Below, in pieces: positions 46,584-58,012 of a DNA stretch of 64,000 nt; position 1 is the stretch's first letter; each line of letters opens with the position of its first letter. Origin of the DNA: Cordia subcordata (lineage: Eukaryota > Streptophyta > Magnoliopsida > Boraginales > Cordiaceae). A program made the translations under genes and the position numbers. The DNA lies in the NCBI GenBank assembly GCA_028554755.1, contig JAPTOF010000017.1, forward strand, positions 9,176,001 to 9,240,000, given 5' to 3'. Under the pieces are notes generated by a model. It ran no database searches, was not told where the DNA came from, and was given only the letters and a program-made list of their open reading frames with translations.

Positions 46584-49500
46584 TCAAAGGGAGCTGTCAG
46601 CTTCATCTTCAGAGGCGGCAGGAGAATCAGTCGCATCAGCAAGAGATTCAAGCATCATTCTGACTTCAGATGTGTCGTCCAAATAATATTTAGCCTTGCT
46701 TGGCTTTTGTCCTACTGTACAAGCAAACACTTTGGTGTCGTAAGAGATGATATTTCTCGACATTGCACTACCAATAATTTCAAACATGTCCTCATCAGAT
46801 CTATCATCTCCAATACAAAGAACAAAATCAGCCTGTTTCCCATTCTCAGCTATTGATGAGAAGATCTTCTCAGCAACTAAGCCTTTACTTGCACCCTGAA
46901 AGAAAGAAGCAATAACATAACATCAGTGACTACATTTCTTTCAAAACAAGGGAAAAGGATGTCCTGCTGCCAATAAAGGCAACTCCATAACACGAAAGGG
47001 GTAAACTCGACCATGATGATACAGCATGGCACTGAAGATCAATTAATACAACAACTAGTACTAGCATCACAGAAGGTAAAGCAAAAAACCGAAGAAAAGC
47101 AATCAACAGTTAAACAGGCTCCGCCCAAGCAAATTTATCAAGCTAATCATAATTTGACTGGATATTATATTAGAAGGAAAACATTTCATTGATGTGTGTC
47201 ATCAACCATCTAATGCATGACATAGGCTGGTGTATTAGCAAATATGAATCAGATTCAGCCACTTAGAATTTTATGAGAAGATTCAGCCACTTAGAATTTT
47301 ATGAGAAGAGTCCTCGCTGATCAAATTAGAGAACTGAAGCATTCAAAGTGAAATGAAGTTTGAGAAGCATAATAAACACCTGGGGCTTGACTTCTACAAT
47401 GAATTGCCCACTTTTGACAGCAACAGGCTCATTTGCCAAAACACTCTCTAGATGATCCAACATCTCCTTTGCCTGAGAAAACCCAAAGCCTGGATCCGCA
47501 TCTTGGAAATGCCACACTAAAGCACTTTCCTTCTTTTCTACGTTAGATCCATCTGTAGCCTCAGTATATGATTTCATTACTGGTTCTGCCATCTCCATCC
47601 ATCCAAAATCAGTGCTCTGACCACACGTCTCCCACTCCTCATTTCGGGGCCATCTGAGAAGTTGCATTAAAATTCAAAGGAACTCAGAGCATGCATGCAA
47701 GATGGGACTCCTAACCCCAAATATGATAACTCATATAAGTCACCAATCATTTCATTCTAACGGACATAACTTCTAAAGATCAATGAGGACAAATGAATAA
47801 AGAGGAAAAGTGATAAAGAGAAAATGAGAGACCTTTACTGACCAATGATACCCCAAAAAAGACCAGCTGATCATACAAACCATAAGACCAATTTATTTGC
47901 CTAACTTCTTGTTTTCTTGAGAAAGAAAACATAGAACAGAAGAGCTGCAAGATTGAAGAGGAGAGAGAGCAAGGGAAGCAAACCTCAGAAAGTAGCCATG
48001 TTCAGCTGCAAGCCCCAGCTTCCTGCAAGGAGTAAACCACTTATCTAAGCTTTCCCTTCCTCTGCCACTGACTATGAAGACTGTATTATTTGAGTCCTCA
48101 CAAAGTTTATTCAAGATTGAGATAACTTCTGCACTTGGAGTCTTGATTAAAGAATTTGGGGGCATCACAGTACCATCATAGTCCAACAATATGGCCCTCC
48201 TCCTGGCCTTGCAGTAAGCATTAACAATATCATCAATAGCAAGCTTTCTAAAGTTTGGATCTAGTGCTACAACTCTGAAGCCAAAGCCCAACCCTATGCC
48301 ATAGCATCTCTTTCTAAAATGGTCAGCACAGGTTCTCTCAATATCTTGCAAGAAGCTTCTTGACCAATAAGCTACATCATGGGTGCTAACATAACGGTAA
48401 TGCTTCTCATGTCGAACTTCTTTCTCTTGTTCAGACATTGATAGAGCCTCATTCATTGCCTCAGCAGTTGCTTCAATATTCCATGGATTGACCCGTATTG
48501 CCCCACTAAGCGACGGAGAACATCCAATAAATTCTGAAACAACTAGCATACTCTTCTTGGGTCCACTCAGATCTGAACCTGTTTCTGCACTTGTTACTCC
48601 CTGTCGACAGACTATGTATTCATATGGAGTCAGGTTCATTCCATCCCTCACAGCTGTGACCACAACGCATTCAGCGATGTTGTAATAAGCCATCCTTTCA
48701 CTAATAGGGACAGGCCGGTCAATGAAAACAATAGGTTCATATCCGGGTCTCCCAAATTCTTCATTAATCCTCTTGCAGCTTTCCTGTATTTCAGCTTGTA
48801 TTTCATCCAAATCAATCCCCTTCCCTCGGGGAGGGTTTGCAATCTGAACCAACACTGCCCTTCCTTGCCATTTTGGATGTTGTCTGAGCATATGTTCCAT
48901 TGCTAAAAGTTTTAAATCGATTCCTTTAAATATATCTAAGTCATCAACTCCAAGCAACAATGTTTTTCCTTCAAACTGCTGTTTTAGATTCTCAAACCTT
49001 TTCTCCTTTTCAGCTGATTTCATTACTGACTCCACATGTCCCATGTGTATCCCAACTGGCATAATCTTTATCCCAACTGTCCTTCCAAAATATTCCAACC
49101 CGATGTATCCCCGCTTTGATTGATACTCTAAACCCAACATCCGGCTGCAACAAGAGAGAAAATGCCTTGCATAATCAAAGGTGTGGAAACCAATAAGATC
49201 AGAATTGAGCAAAGCCTTGAGGATCTCTTCTCTAACTGGAAGTGTCCTGTATATCTCGGATGACGGAAATGGGCTGTGAAGGAAAAACCCCATCCTCAAT
49301 CGATTGAAGCGCCTCCTTAAGAAAGTGGGCAACACCATTAAGTGATAGTCATGAATCCAAACAAAATCATCATCAGGATTCAGCACCTCAATCACTTTCT
49401 GCGAATACAATTTGTTAGCAGCCACATATGCTTCCCACATAGAACGATCAAACCGGATTCCATGGTCAGCTGAAAATGGCAACATATAGTGAAGAAGTGG

Positions 49501-49977
49501 CCACAGGTGTTTCTTGCAAAAACCATCATAATACTTCTCCAGGATATTAGGCGGAAGAAAAGTAGGGCAACATTTGAATTTCTCCAGAATACAATTCGCA
49601 ACATCATCCTGTTCAATAGGATCAACATCAACCGACAATGAGCCAACATATATTACCTCCATATCATCAGGTAAACCATCCTTAATCCTCAAAAGCAATG
49701 AGTCCTCGTTCCAACTAAAAGTCCAACCTTTATTATCCGGTCTTCTCCTCGCCTTTAAGGGTAACTGATTAGCCACAATTATCATCCTATCACCAGCTAC
49801 CGAAGACAGGTTATCAGACGAAACACTATGCGCTTGGTCATCATCAAGCTCCAATATACTCCCCGGGACAGTCATCACCCTCGGTATCCTCCTCCTCTCC
49901 CTCTCCCTCTCCCTACCCATTACCGGAAAATTCCCAGCTGCCAAATCTAAAAGATTTGTATACGACCTTGACATCAT
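46584..49977 (-). CDS. Class II trehalose-phosphate synthase (TPS7-like, three coding exons)
   Basis: Exons (minus) 49977-47984, 47653-47380 and 46895-46584 join in phase to 859 residues, normal for class II. The glycosyltransferase-20 domain (about residues 60-545) has FVWIHDYHLMVLPTFLRRRF, GFFLHSPFPSSEIYR, GFHTFDYARHFL, LGVDDLDIFKGI and AVRDGMNLTPYEYIV. The C-terminal phosphatase-like domain keeps ILLDYDGT, FIVSGRGRESL, LAAEHGYF and CIGDDRSDEDMF. The N terminus MMSRSYTNLLDLAAGNFPVM is almost that of Arabidopsis TPS7 as I recall it. Class II proteins generally show little catalytic activity and are thought to regulate sugar and SnRK1 signalling. A GA-rich run codes RERERERRR near residue 22. 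Confidence 0.96.
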
Positions 49978-50061
49978 TTTGACAAAGTTTCTTTTTCACC
50001 CTCTTAAAAACAAGCGCCTCAAACTCTCAAAACAAACCCTCAACTCAAAAATTCTATTCCT

Positions 50062-50431
50062 TCACTTCCAATGTGAATGAATGCAATTATCTGCATGCAA
50101 CAAAAGCCACCATTTTCAGACACAAAAAAGCTAACAACCAAGAACCTGTGCCATAGAAATCACAGTTAGATCCAACAACCATGCGAAGTATCAGAGGTAA
50201 AAAAAAGTTCAAGAAAAATGTAAAAAAAGAAAATATATAACACAAAATAACACAAACCCATTTGTAATAACGACACAAACAACTGATCTTACCCATGCCC
50301 AGGTTATAAAATGGTCCAAAATTAAGAAACCAAATTATAAGAACACCCTAAATTTACCTAATTTCAATTAATTTACACACTAGAAAAACCAAAATTGAGC
50401 TTTGAAACTGACCTGTCCAATGAAACAGCAT
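50062..50431 (-). promoter_or_regulatory. TPS 5' leader: intron and possible 15-codon uORF
   Basis: Upstream of the TPS start, CAG/GTCAGT at 50413 (donor) and TTGCATGCAG at 50091 (acceptor) define a likely leader intron of 322 bp. If it is spliced, an ATG at 50431 opens a 15-codon frame across the junction (MLFHWTDNCIHSHWK) that stops at 50062, about 85 bases before the main ATG. Whether this ATG is in the transcript depends on the transcription start, which cannot be seen. Confidence 0.4.
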
Positions 50432-50499
50432 GAAAAAATTAATCTTTGTGCATAAATTTGGGATCTTTGAGGTCGAATTAAGATATATAGTAAGAGTTG

Positions 50500-53402
50500 A
50501 TACAAGCAAACAAAATTTAGGGTTTGTTTGTTATACACAAAAAAAAAAAAAAAAGTTTTCTACGTGTGTGCCCTAAGCATATAATCTCCTCTGCAGAAAG
50601 AAAGGCATGGATATTAGTATTCAGAAGCATAATCGGTTTTTTTAATTATTTATTGGGTTATTTTATATAAAATAATATTTTGTCTTTGAAACAAAACGTG
50701 CAAATAATCGTGCAGTACCCTTTAAAGTTACCTACTTTTGGTGGGCGTATATTAAAACCATATTAGATTATTAATTATTCACATATAAATTTTTAAATAA
50801 GAAATTAAAGGGAACCAACAAAAGTAGAAATATTAATTAAAGAAAGTCTTTATTGATCAATTTTGAATATGGACCCCCCCCCCCCCAAAAAGGAAGACCA
50901 ACATTAAGGGAAAGATTAGCTTTCTTTTATTTAAAGATGATATTATAGTTGATAATGTATCTAGCAAAAATTAATTCTAGTTCTTATTGCATAAAAAGTA
51001 AGTAACTTACTACTAAACTAGACTACGTGGTAGGGGCAAAGATTAGCTTTTAGATCACTAATGCATGAATTCGCAGCATGTTTCATGTGTTATAAATTTT
51101 TTATTTAAATAATTATATAATTAAGAGGTTCATTAGTTTTATTAAAAATGTTAGTAATTTATAAGTGTAGAAAGAAATTTAAAAAATATATATTAATTTA
51201 TTCTTTAAAAGAGATTTATCAGTTTGTTATTGGTTAAAAAATTGAGATCAATTATTAGAAAAACTAAAATATCAAAAAACTAAAGAAGCAACTGAGTGAT
51301 TCATTTTGCAACCCAGTAAAGCATTGAACAAAATGTAAGTAAAAATGAAAAGAACACATGATAAATGGTCATATAGTTAAAGATTTAAGTGATGTGACCA
51401 AACTTTCATTTTTGTAATCTAATATTTTGTGTAATTTAGATAATCATATAGTTAAAAATTACTCAATTATTGAATGTGTGTTTATCTCAATTTAAATATT
51501 TGTGAGACTAAAAAAATTAACTACCTCAAGTTCAAGTCTCATGCAAAAGTAATATTATTGGTTGTTAGTCTTAGTGATTGTCCAATTATCAAATTTTACC
51601 AATTCAATTTTTCTTGTAGTAAAAAAACAAAAAAGTATACCAAAGAATAAAAAAAATTATTCACATTATCCCAATTAGTTCCACTATAGGAGAAAAATGA
51701 CTGGTCATTTTCGAGCCATAAATGTGTAACATAAACTTTATTAACTTTAACTTTTTCAGTGATGGTGGAACACTACATTCAAATGCTTTTATACTTTCTT
51801 ATCCTTTAATTAAAGTAATTCTATCCTCTCTTGTCAATTTATAAGCTTTGATTTTATGGTCCAGAGCAAGTGCATTTATATTATGGTTTCAGTCATCACT
51901 CAAAATAATCTTTCATATATACCTTTTTAATTCCTTTCGTCTCCCCTTTTTCATTTATTAGTTTAAATTCATAAAGGATGGGCTATTATGCATACAAGTG
52001 TTAGAATATTATTTCTTCCACATGAAAAATTTAGAAAATTTAAGATCAATTATTTTAGGATGGAACTCTAGGATTCTTCGTATGGTTTCAGAACCCAAGT
52101 TATGAGTTAGTTATATTTGTTCGCCTATGACCTTTCTTCATTCATGTCTGACGTTCTACTTTGTCCACGTGTAGCCCTTATTTCAATTATCAAAATCAGG
52201 TCACCCGTGAGGAGGAATATTAGAGTATCATTCCTCCTACATGGAAAATTCAAAAAATCTTAGGCCACTTAATAAGATTATAGGTTACTCCTCTTGTTGA
52301 CCAATTAGTTTTTAAGATAGAATTTCAGATTCCTCACAACAAGGTTACAACCATTTCGCATTTCGTTTTTTTTAAAATGTATAAATCTACTCTTTTTTGA
52401 ACTTCTTTTATATTGAATAATAAAACTTTATTAAATTTTTTTATGAAAAAATTTCATAGAATGTTTTTCTTTTGGTCCTTTTTCTTTTTTCTTTTGTCTT
52501 TTTTTAAAGGAGGTCAATGGTCGATTACATACAACTCACTCGCGCAAATAGCACTTAACCACTAGTTATTTGGTTTTTCTTCAATGTTTTGGGGTGGTCC
52601 GAGGGGGTATATAATGAATTTTGAGATATTCTATTGAAATTTGAAAAAAGATAAAATAGTTTAAATTCTAAACCAAAAAAAAAAAATGATAAGTAAATTT
52701 TCTATATAGCCTTCTTCATATAGTATGGAGAATTGATATTTTGATTTTTGTCTAGATCAATGTTATTTGACATGGAATGAAAAACTTATTTGTCCAACCA
52801 AAAAATTTATATATCTTTACATACAATATAGAAATTTAGAATGATTGAAATAATTGATAAATTAATATACAAATCAATTATAACATCATTTTTTTTCAAT
52901 TATAACACCATTAGAAACTCCATGAGAGAGACCAAAATCATCTAAAGAAAAACGTGTGGAAGATTTCATACTCCTTATCATCAATCATATTAACAACTTG
53001 TATAATCCATACACCATTCATCAATGTTAAGCCCCACCGATTTTTCTTCAATTTTCTTTCTAGAAACATATATATACAAGCATTATAATATTTGGGTGGA
53101 ACCTCATCATTGTTTTTTCAATTCTTTTTTACATGTTGTTTACTTCTAAAAGATATTAAAACATTTTAGATTTTGTAATGGGCAAATATATTTTATTGTT
53201 GTAAATTGAAGAAAAGAGAGATATCCATTTAATAAATTAATTAATTTTTAATTAAACAATTATCTAAAATCGTACGAAGTGTAAAATTAAAAAAAAAATG
53301 TATACAACTCACGGGTCGCACGCTAATGTGGCATTCCAGTCCGATATGGTGATGCAAGACAGGTGAGCTTATGACTGCTGCAAAAAGGCAGAGGATAAGA
53401 GG
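50500..53402. other. AT-rich intergenic region
   Basis: No gene. It holds the TPS promoter at its left, a C13 tract at about 50874-50886, and dispersed-repeat copies at about 52000-52335 (ATTCCTCC(T/C)ACATGGAAAA, GGTTACTCCTC) related to those at 331-965. Confidence 0.5.
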
Positions 53403-53810
53403 GTGTTTGGCTGTGCTTATAAGCCAAAAATAATCCAGCTTATAAGCCAAAAATATATATTGACATATTTGGCAAATTTGTTTATAAGCATTTCAAGGCT
53501 ACTTATAAGTTAGCAAAAAAAAACAGGTGGCAAGCAACTTTTTTTTAGGTGCTTATAAGCACTTGATCAAAGTAAACAAAAAGACTTGTTTACTCTTAAA
53601 AATAATAATCAAATTATAACAACATATTTTTTTAGTTATGTTAACTACTATTGTTAGTTATAAGCATTTATTTACCAAATATGTCAATAGCTTATAAACA
53701 TAGATTATCTAAATATATCTCTGCTTATGTATCACTAGTTTAAGAGCAGTTTTTTACTTATAAGCAACACCGCTTATAAATACTTTAAAATAAGCAAAGT
53801 CAAACGGCTC
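53403..53810. mobile_element. MITE A with 'GTTTGGCT...TGCTTAT' ends
   Basis: Left end GTGTTTGGCTGTGCTTATAA and, inverted at the right, GCCGTTTGACTTTGCTTATT. The interior repeats CTTATAAGC several times, so it can fold extensively. No coding capacity. It abuts MITE B. Confidence 0.65.
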
Positions 53811-53814
53811 TAGA

Positions 53815-54035
53815 GCCTGTTTGGATTGGTTTTTTTCAAAAGAGTTTTTTTTTTACAGTTTTTGAAAAATAATTTTTTTTAGAAGCTGAAATTTCTGACT
53901 TCTAAAAAAAGTTATATATAAGCTTTTTTTAGAGTTTTAACTTTTGTAGAAGTCAAATCAAATAATTATTATAAATTTAATATAACTTTTTTAAAATATA
54001 TATATATATTTTAAAAAAGTCAATTCAAACAGACC
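53815..54035. mobile_element. MITE B with 'CCTGTTTGGATTG' ends
   Basis: Left end GCCTGTTTGGATTGGTTTTT and, inverted at the right, GGTCTGTTTGAATTGACTTT. About 220 bp with a T/A-rich interior able to form a hairpin (AAGTTATATATAAGCTTTTT). It lies immediately after MITE A and about 150 bp before the MULE. Confidence 0.7.
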
Positions 54036-54270
54036 TTAAATTTCAGCCACCTGACTGTTGTTACTTGCCAGCTGGCAGCATCACTAGTCGCCACGTCGAT
54101 GGCACGTTATAGCTGGAATTTTGATACGTGTGCATTAGTTGGAGAGTAAAACACGTCGCAAACTCTTGGCCTTTGAGGTGTACAAATAGGGGTTATTTTT
54201 ATTTTTAACCTTATTTTTTAATTTACTTCCAAAAATAACCCAGTTTTGAGGGGAGTAGTAAAAGTAGACT

Positions 54271-54960
54271 TTTCGAACTTATAAAGCCCGATCACGAATG
54301 TTGAAAACTCGATATCGGACTTCGAAAGTTCGAAAATATATTTGAATTATGAAGCTTCGATATCGAACTTTATATTTTCTTGCTCGAACTTCAAAAGTTC
54401 GAAAGCATAAGTTCGAACTTTTGAAGTTCGAAAATAGGGTACTAGGGTTTGCAGGATTTTCTTACTCGAACTACAAAAGGTCGAAAGCATAACTTCGAAC
54501 TTATGAAGTTCGAAAATAGGGTGCTAGGGTTTGCAGGATTCCTTCTGTGACGATGTTGCGACGATGTGACGGAGGGCAGAGAATAATATCAGGAGGCAGA
54601 TAATAATATCGTGTTTCGAACTTTAGAAGTTCGAGTTTACAAGATTCCGACGTAATCAAAGGCAGAGAATAAAATTTTTGTCAGAGATGAGCATTTTTGA
54701 ACTTTCGAAGTTCGAAATTTTCAAACTTTCGAACTTCTAACTTGCGATTTTGTTGTTTCAAGTTTTTAAAATTCGAGTTAGGTTATAAGTCCAAACTCAG
54801 AATTTTAAAATCCGAATTTCTAAGTTCGAAATTTTCAAACTTTCGAACTTCTGACTTGCGATTTTGTTGTTTCGAGTTTTTAAAATTCAAGTTAGGTTAT
54901 AAGTCCAAACTCAGAATTTTAAAATCCGAATTTCTAAGTTCGAATTTGTTACTATATAAT
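54271..54960. repeat. Left subterminal array of palindromes and two tandem repeats
   Basis: Repeated near-palindromes of the TCGAACTT-n3-AAGTTCGA type (near 54383, 54411, 54492, 54615, 54700, 54839). A tandem repeat of about 82 bp spans 54383-54546 (each unit ends GGGTTTGCAGGATT). A 114-bp tandem repeat spans 54709-54936, units starting at 54709 and 54823. Non-coding in function; the frame through the 114-bp repeat is open only because 114 is a multiple of three. Confidence 0.88.
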
Positions 54961-55145
54961 GCACACCCCACTTCTCCCTTCATCATCTCGTTCCAAAATC
55001 ACTAACCCTACAAACGTTCACACGATAAGTCACATTACGTAGCATTTTCAAAATTTGGATTTGCGCTATACCACTAACCACTCCACTTCCTCTCTTCGCA
55101 ACTCATTCACATCTAAGTCACGTTATATATTTTTTCACCCAAAAG

Positions 55146-57777
55146 ATGAATGCAAATGTTGATGCGATTAACGTATATTTATATTACGGTGGCAACAAAA
55201 TTGAAACAGATCATGGGCTCGACTATGCAGGTCCAAACTTACCACGTAAAATAAAAATTCTTCCCGGAACGACATACAATCAGTTTGTATCTCGTATATT
55301 CACGTAGCTCCAATTGCGGCCTACTATCGATAGAGTTGAGTTGTGTTATCGTGATCCCAAATGGGACACAAACCTACAACAAATATATTATTACCCCAGT
55401 GGCATTAAGGATGACGAAGATGTACAGGACATGTACGAAGCTTGACTTGCATGGATATAAATAGGAGATGTACGCATATTGTCGTAGACGTGCAAAGTGA
55501 TGTCGTGTACAATCCACAGCCTTCAAATGAAGAAGCAACACTACAAGAAGTTGTTGGTGATTTGCCAGACTTGAATGTGGAACTACCTTATTATGTCAAT
55601 GCAGAAGTCAACATTCCAACCACAACGGCAGGGTTTGCCATATTTTCCCTTTCTCCACTGCTACGCCCCACATTTGAAGTTGGAGGACCCTCTCAAGATA
55701 GTGACATTCGGGAGATGTTCGAGGTGGGATTAGATTATGTTTTATCTGAACCGGAAGAAGTAGATGAGGACTTCCACTTCAATGAGGAGGAAGATGTTGT
55801 GTCAGTAGAAAGTTTAATCTACGAAAACGAAGAGGTTGATGTGGGGCCAGGCAATGGCGAAGAGCTGGAGCCGGATCTAGAGGAGGAAGAACCAGTAGCT
55901 TTCCACACACTAGGACAGAGTATTACATCACTTCAAATGAGCCTCCAATGGAGAGACCAATGTGGACGAGACGGATGGAGTTGGCCAAACGCATGGTGTT
56001 CCCGAAAAAGGTTGATCTTATACGGGCTGTCCAACAAAACGTGATCAAACATAAACGAGAATACAGGGTGGTGAAGTCGAATAAGTCTTTGTGAGACATA
56101 CGTTGCTACGAATCAAGCAATCCTAGGACACCCTGCAAGTGGAAGGTTCGTACAGTAAAAAAATGCACACACAAGATGTTCGAGATTACGAGGTACCAAA
56201 GCATGCATATTTGCATGGGAGATAAATACGGGCCAAACCATAGAAATCTAACATCTGGTCTAGTCAGCTACATGGTTAGGCATTTTGTTGCAGAGAAGCC
56301 TGATTTCGAGGTACGTCTTGTCCAAGCCCACGTAAAGAAGACTTTAAATGTTGATATAACGTCACGGAAAGCGTGGCGTGGTAGGAATAAGGCAATCCAA
56401 CTAGTTTTTGGAGACTGGGACATGTCATACAAGATGCTGCCGCACTTTTTGCCGCCGTAATTGCAAAGAATTCGGGAACCGTTATCCACTACAAGTTCGC
56501 CCAGGATTCAACTGAAACAGAAAAAAAATTTCCACTATGTTTTTTGGGCTTTTGGTCCATGCATCATGGCATAGAGGCACTGTCGACCTGTACTCTCGTT
56601 GGACGGAACACATCTGTATAGGAAGTACAAGGGCCACCTGCTTGTCGCCTTAGCGACAGATGCCAACGACCATATATTACCGTTGGCATTTGCCGTTGTC
56701 GATGGCGCGAGTACAAATAGTTGGAGGTGGTTCCTGGAGAAGGTAAGTCAGTGTTTTTTAAACGACATGTCAACAGTTTGTATTCTATCTGATCGGCACG
56801 CAGGAATCGCGGCAGCCATCAATACAATAACATCCGACGGCCGACTTCAAGTGAAGCATCGCATTTGCTTGAGACACCTAAAAAGCAATGTGATGAAAAG
56901 ATGGCACAACCAATTCGCAAAAGACATGTGTTGGATAGCTGGAAAAGAAAGCCAGAAACGGAAGCACATCGTTGCCATGGACAGTATTCGTAATATCGAC
57001 CCACGACCCACTGGCGTTGGTACACGGGTGCACCAGATGTTAGCCGACCTCGGTCCAGAGTCATGGACATTGAGCCACGATGAGGGTTATAGATGGGGAG
57101 TGCTGACAACAAATAATGTTGAATGCTTCAATGGTGTGATTGTCGGAGCCAGGGGATTGCCCATTACAGCACTAGTAAATAACACTTTTTTAAAGCTAAA
57201 GGGATATTTCCACGATAGGTTGGCAAACGCGATGCACATGCGTAGAGATGGTCGTATTCTGACAGATCGAGCGAGAGAAAAATATGAAAAGTGGGAGACG
57301 TCTTCACACCGGATGCGATTGCATGCATTCAGACTAGATGAGTGGTACGGATCGGTGGAATGCGAGCGATGGAACGATGTTCCCAACGAACAAGAGGTAG
57401 ATTGGGTGGGACGATCATGTACATGTGGTAAGTGGTTTTTCTATCATATGCCATGCTCTCATGCCCAATATGTTGCCCGTTATAGGGGTGGAAACCCTTC
57501 AACCATGGTTGATCTTCATTATACGGTAGAGTCATTCGAGGCAACATATAATATGACATTTCAACCCCTTGAACATGAATTTTACTGGCCTCCAAGACCC
57601 AGTTGGACGTTACTCCCGAATGCTTTACGAGTGCGCGACAGAAGACGTGGGCGGGAAAGAACTCGGCGTATACCAAACGAGATAGACAATTCTGACCAAG
57701 TAGGCAGAAGAAAGTGTGGTTATTGCTGTAACCCTGGGCATATTGCACCAAATTGCCCCCTAAGAATAGATACGTAG
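55146..57777 (+). pseudogene. MURA-type MULE transposase, degenerate
   Basis: An ATG at 55146 opens a frame with in-frame stops at 55305 and 55443. A shifted frame (55442-56044) holds the acidic N-terminal region. Further shifted frames carry the MuDR N-terminal domain (WKVRTVKKCTHKMFEITRY, then AWRGRNKAIQLVFGDWDMSY). The open stretch from about 56599 to 57777 holds the catalytic domain: LDGTHLYRKYKGHLLVALAT (first Asp), ILSDRHAGI (second Asp) and a NNVECFNGV region. A SWIM zinc finger (CTCGKWFFYHMPCSHAQYVA) and a CCHC knuckle (CGYCCNPGHIAPNC) end the protein. Full-length translation is impossible as it stands. The C-terminal 390 residues are uninterrupted, which suggests recent decay. Confidence 0.9.
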
Positions 57778-58012
57778 CTTCGAATGGTTATCATGAAGTT
57801 GTAGCATGTGATGCTAATTAGTCTTTTCCACTATGGTGTGTAATGTTTTCAATAAAAGATATTGTCAAATCTTTCCATCTCAAAATATTGTCAACATCAA
57901 CACAATTTATATCGAGACATGATAATAAGTACGAAAAACAATGAAAAATGAAAGTTCAATTACATAGAATTACTAAAATAAGTTTGAAATGTAAAATGTC
58001 TATTCAATTACA
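57778..58012. other. Short spacer between converging MULE genes
   Basis: About 235 bp between the stop of the transposase frame and the end of the PMD gene. It must hold both 3' ends. Nothing else seen. Confidence 0.5.

Noticed and set aside
49392..49649. ORFs on both strands inside the TPS gene
   Set aside because: They are alternative-frame shadows of the long TPS exon.
54697..55005. A 102-codon ORF with a 38-residue repeat containing Cys pairs
   Set aside because: The periodicity comes from the 114-bp DNA repeat in the MULE end; no start context or domain supports a protein.
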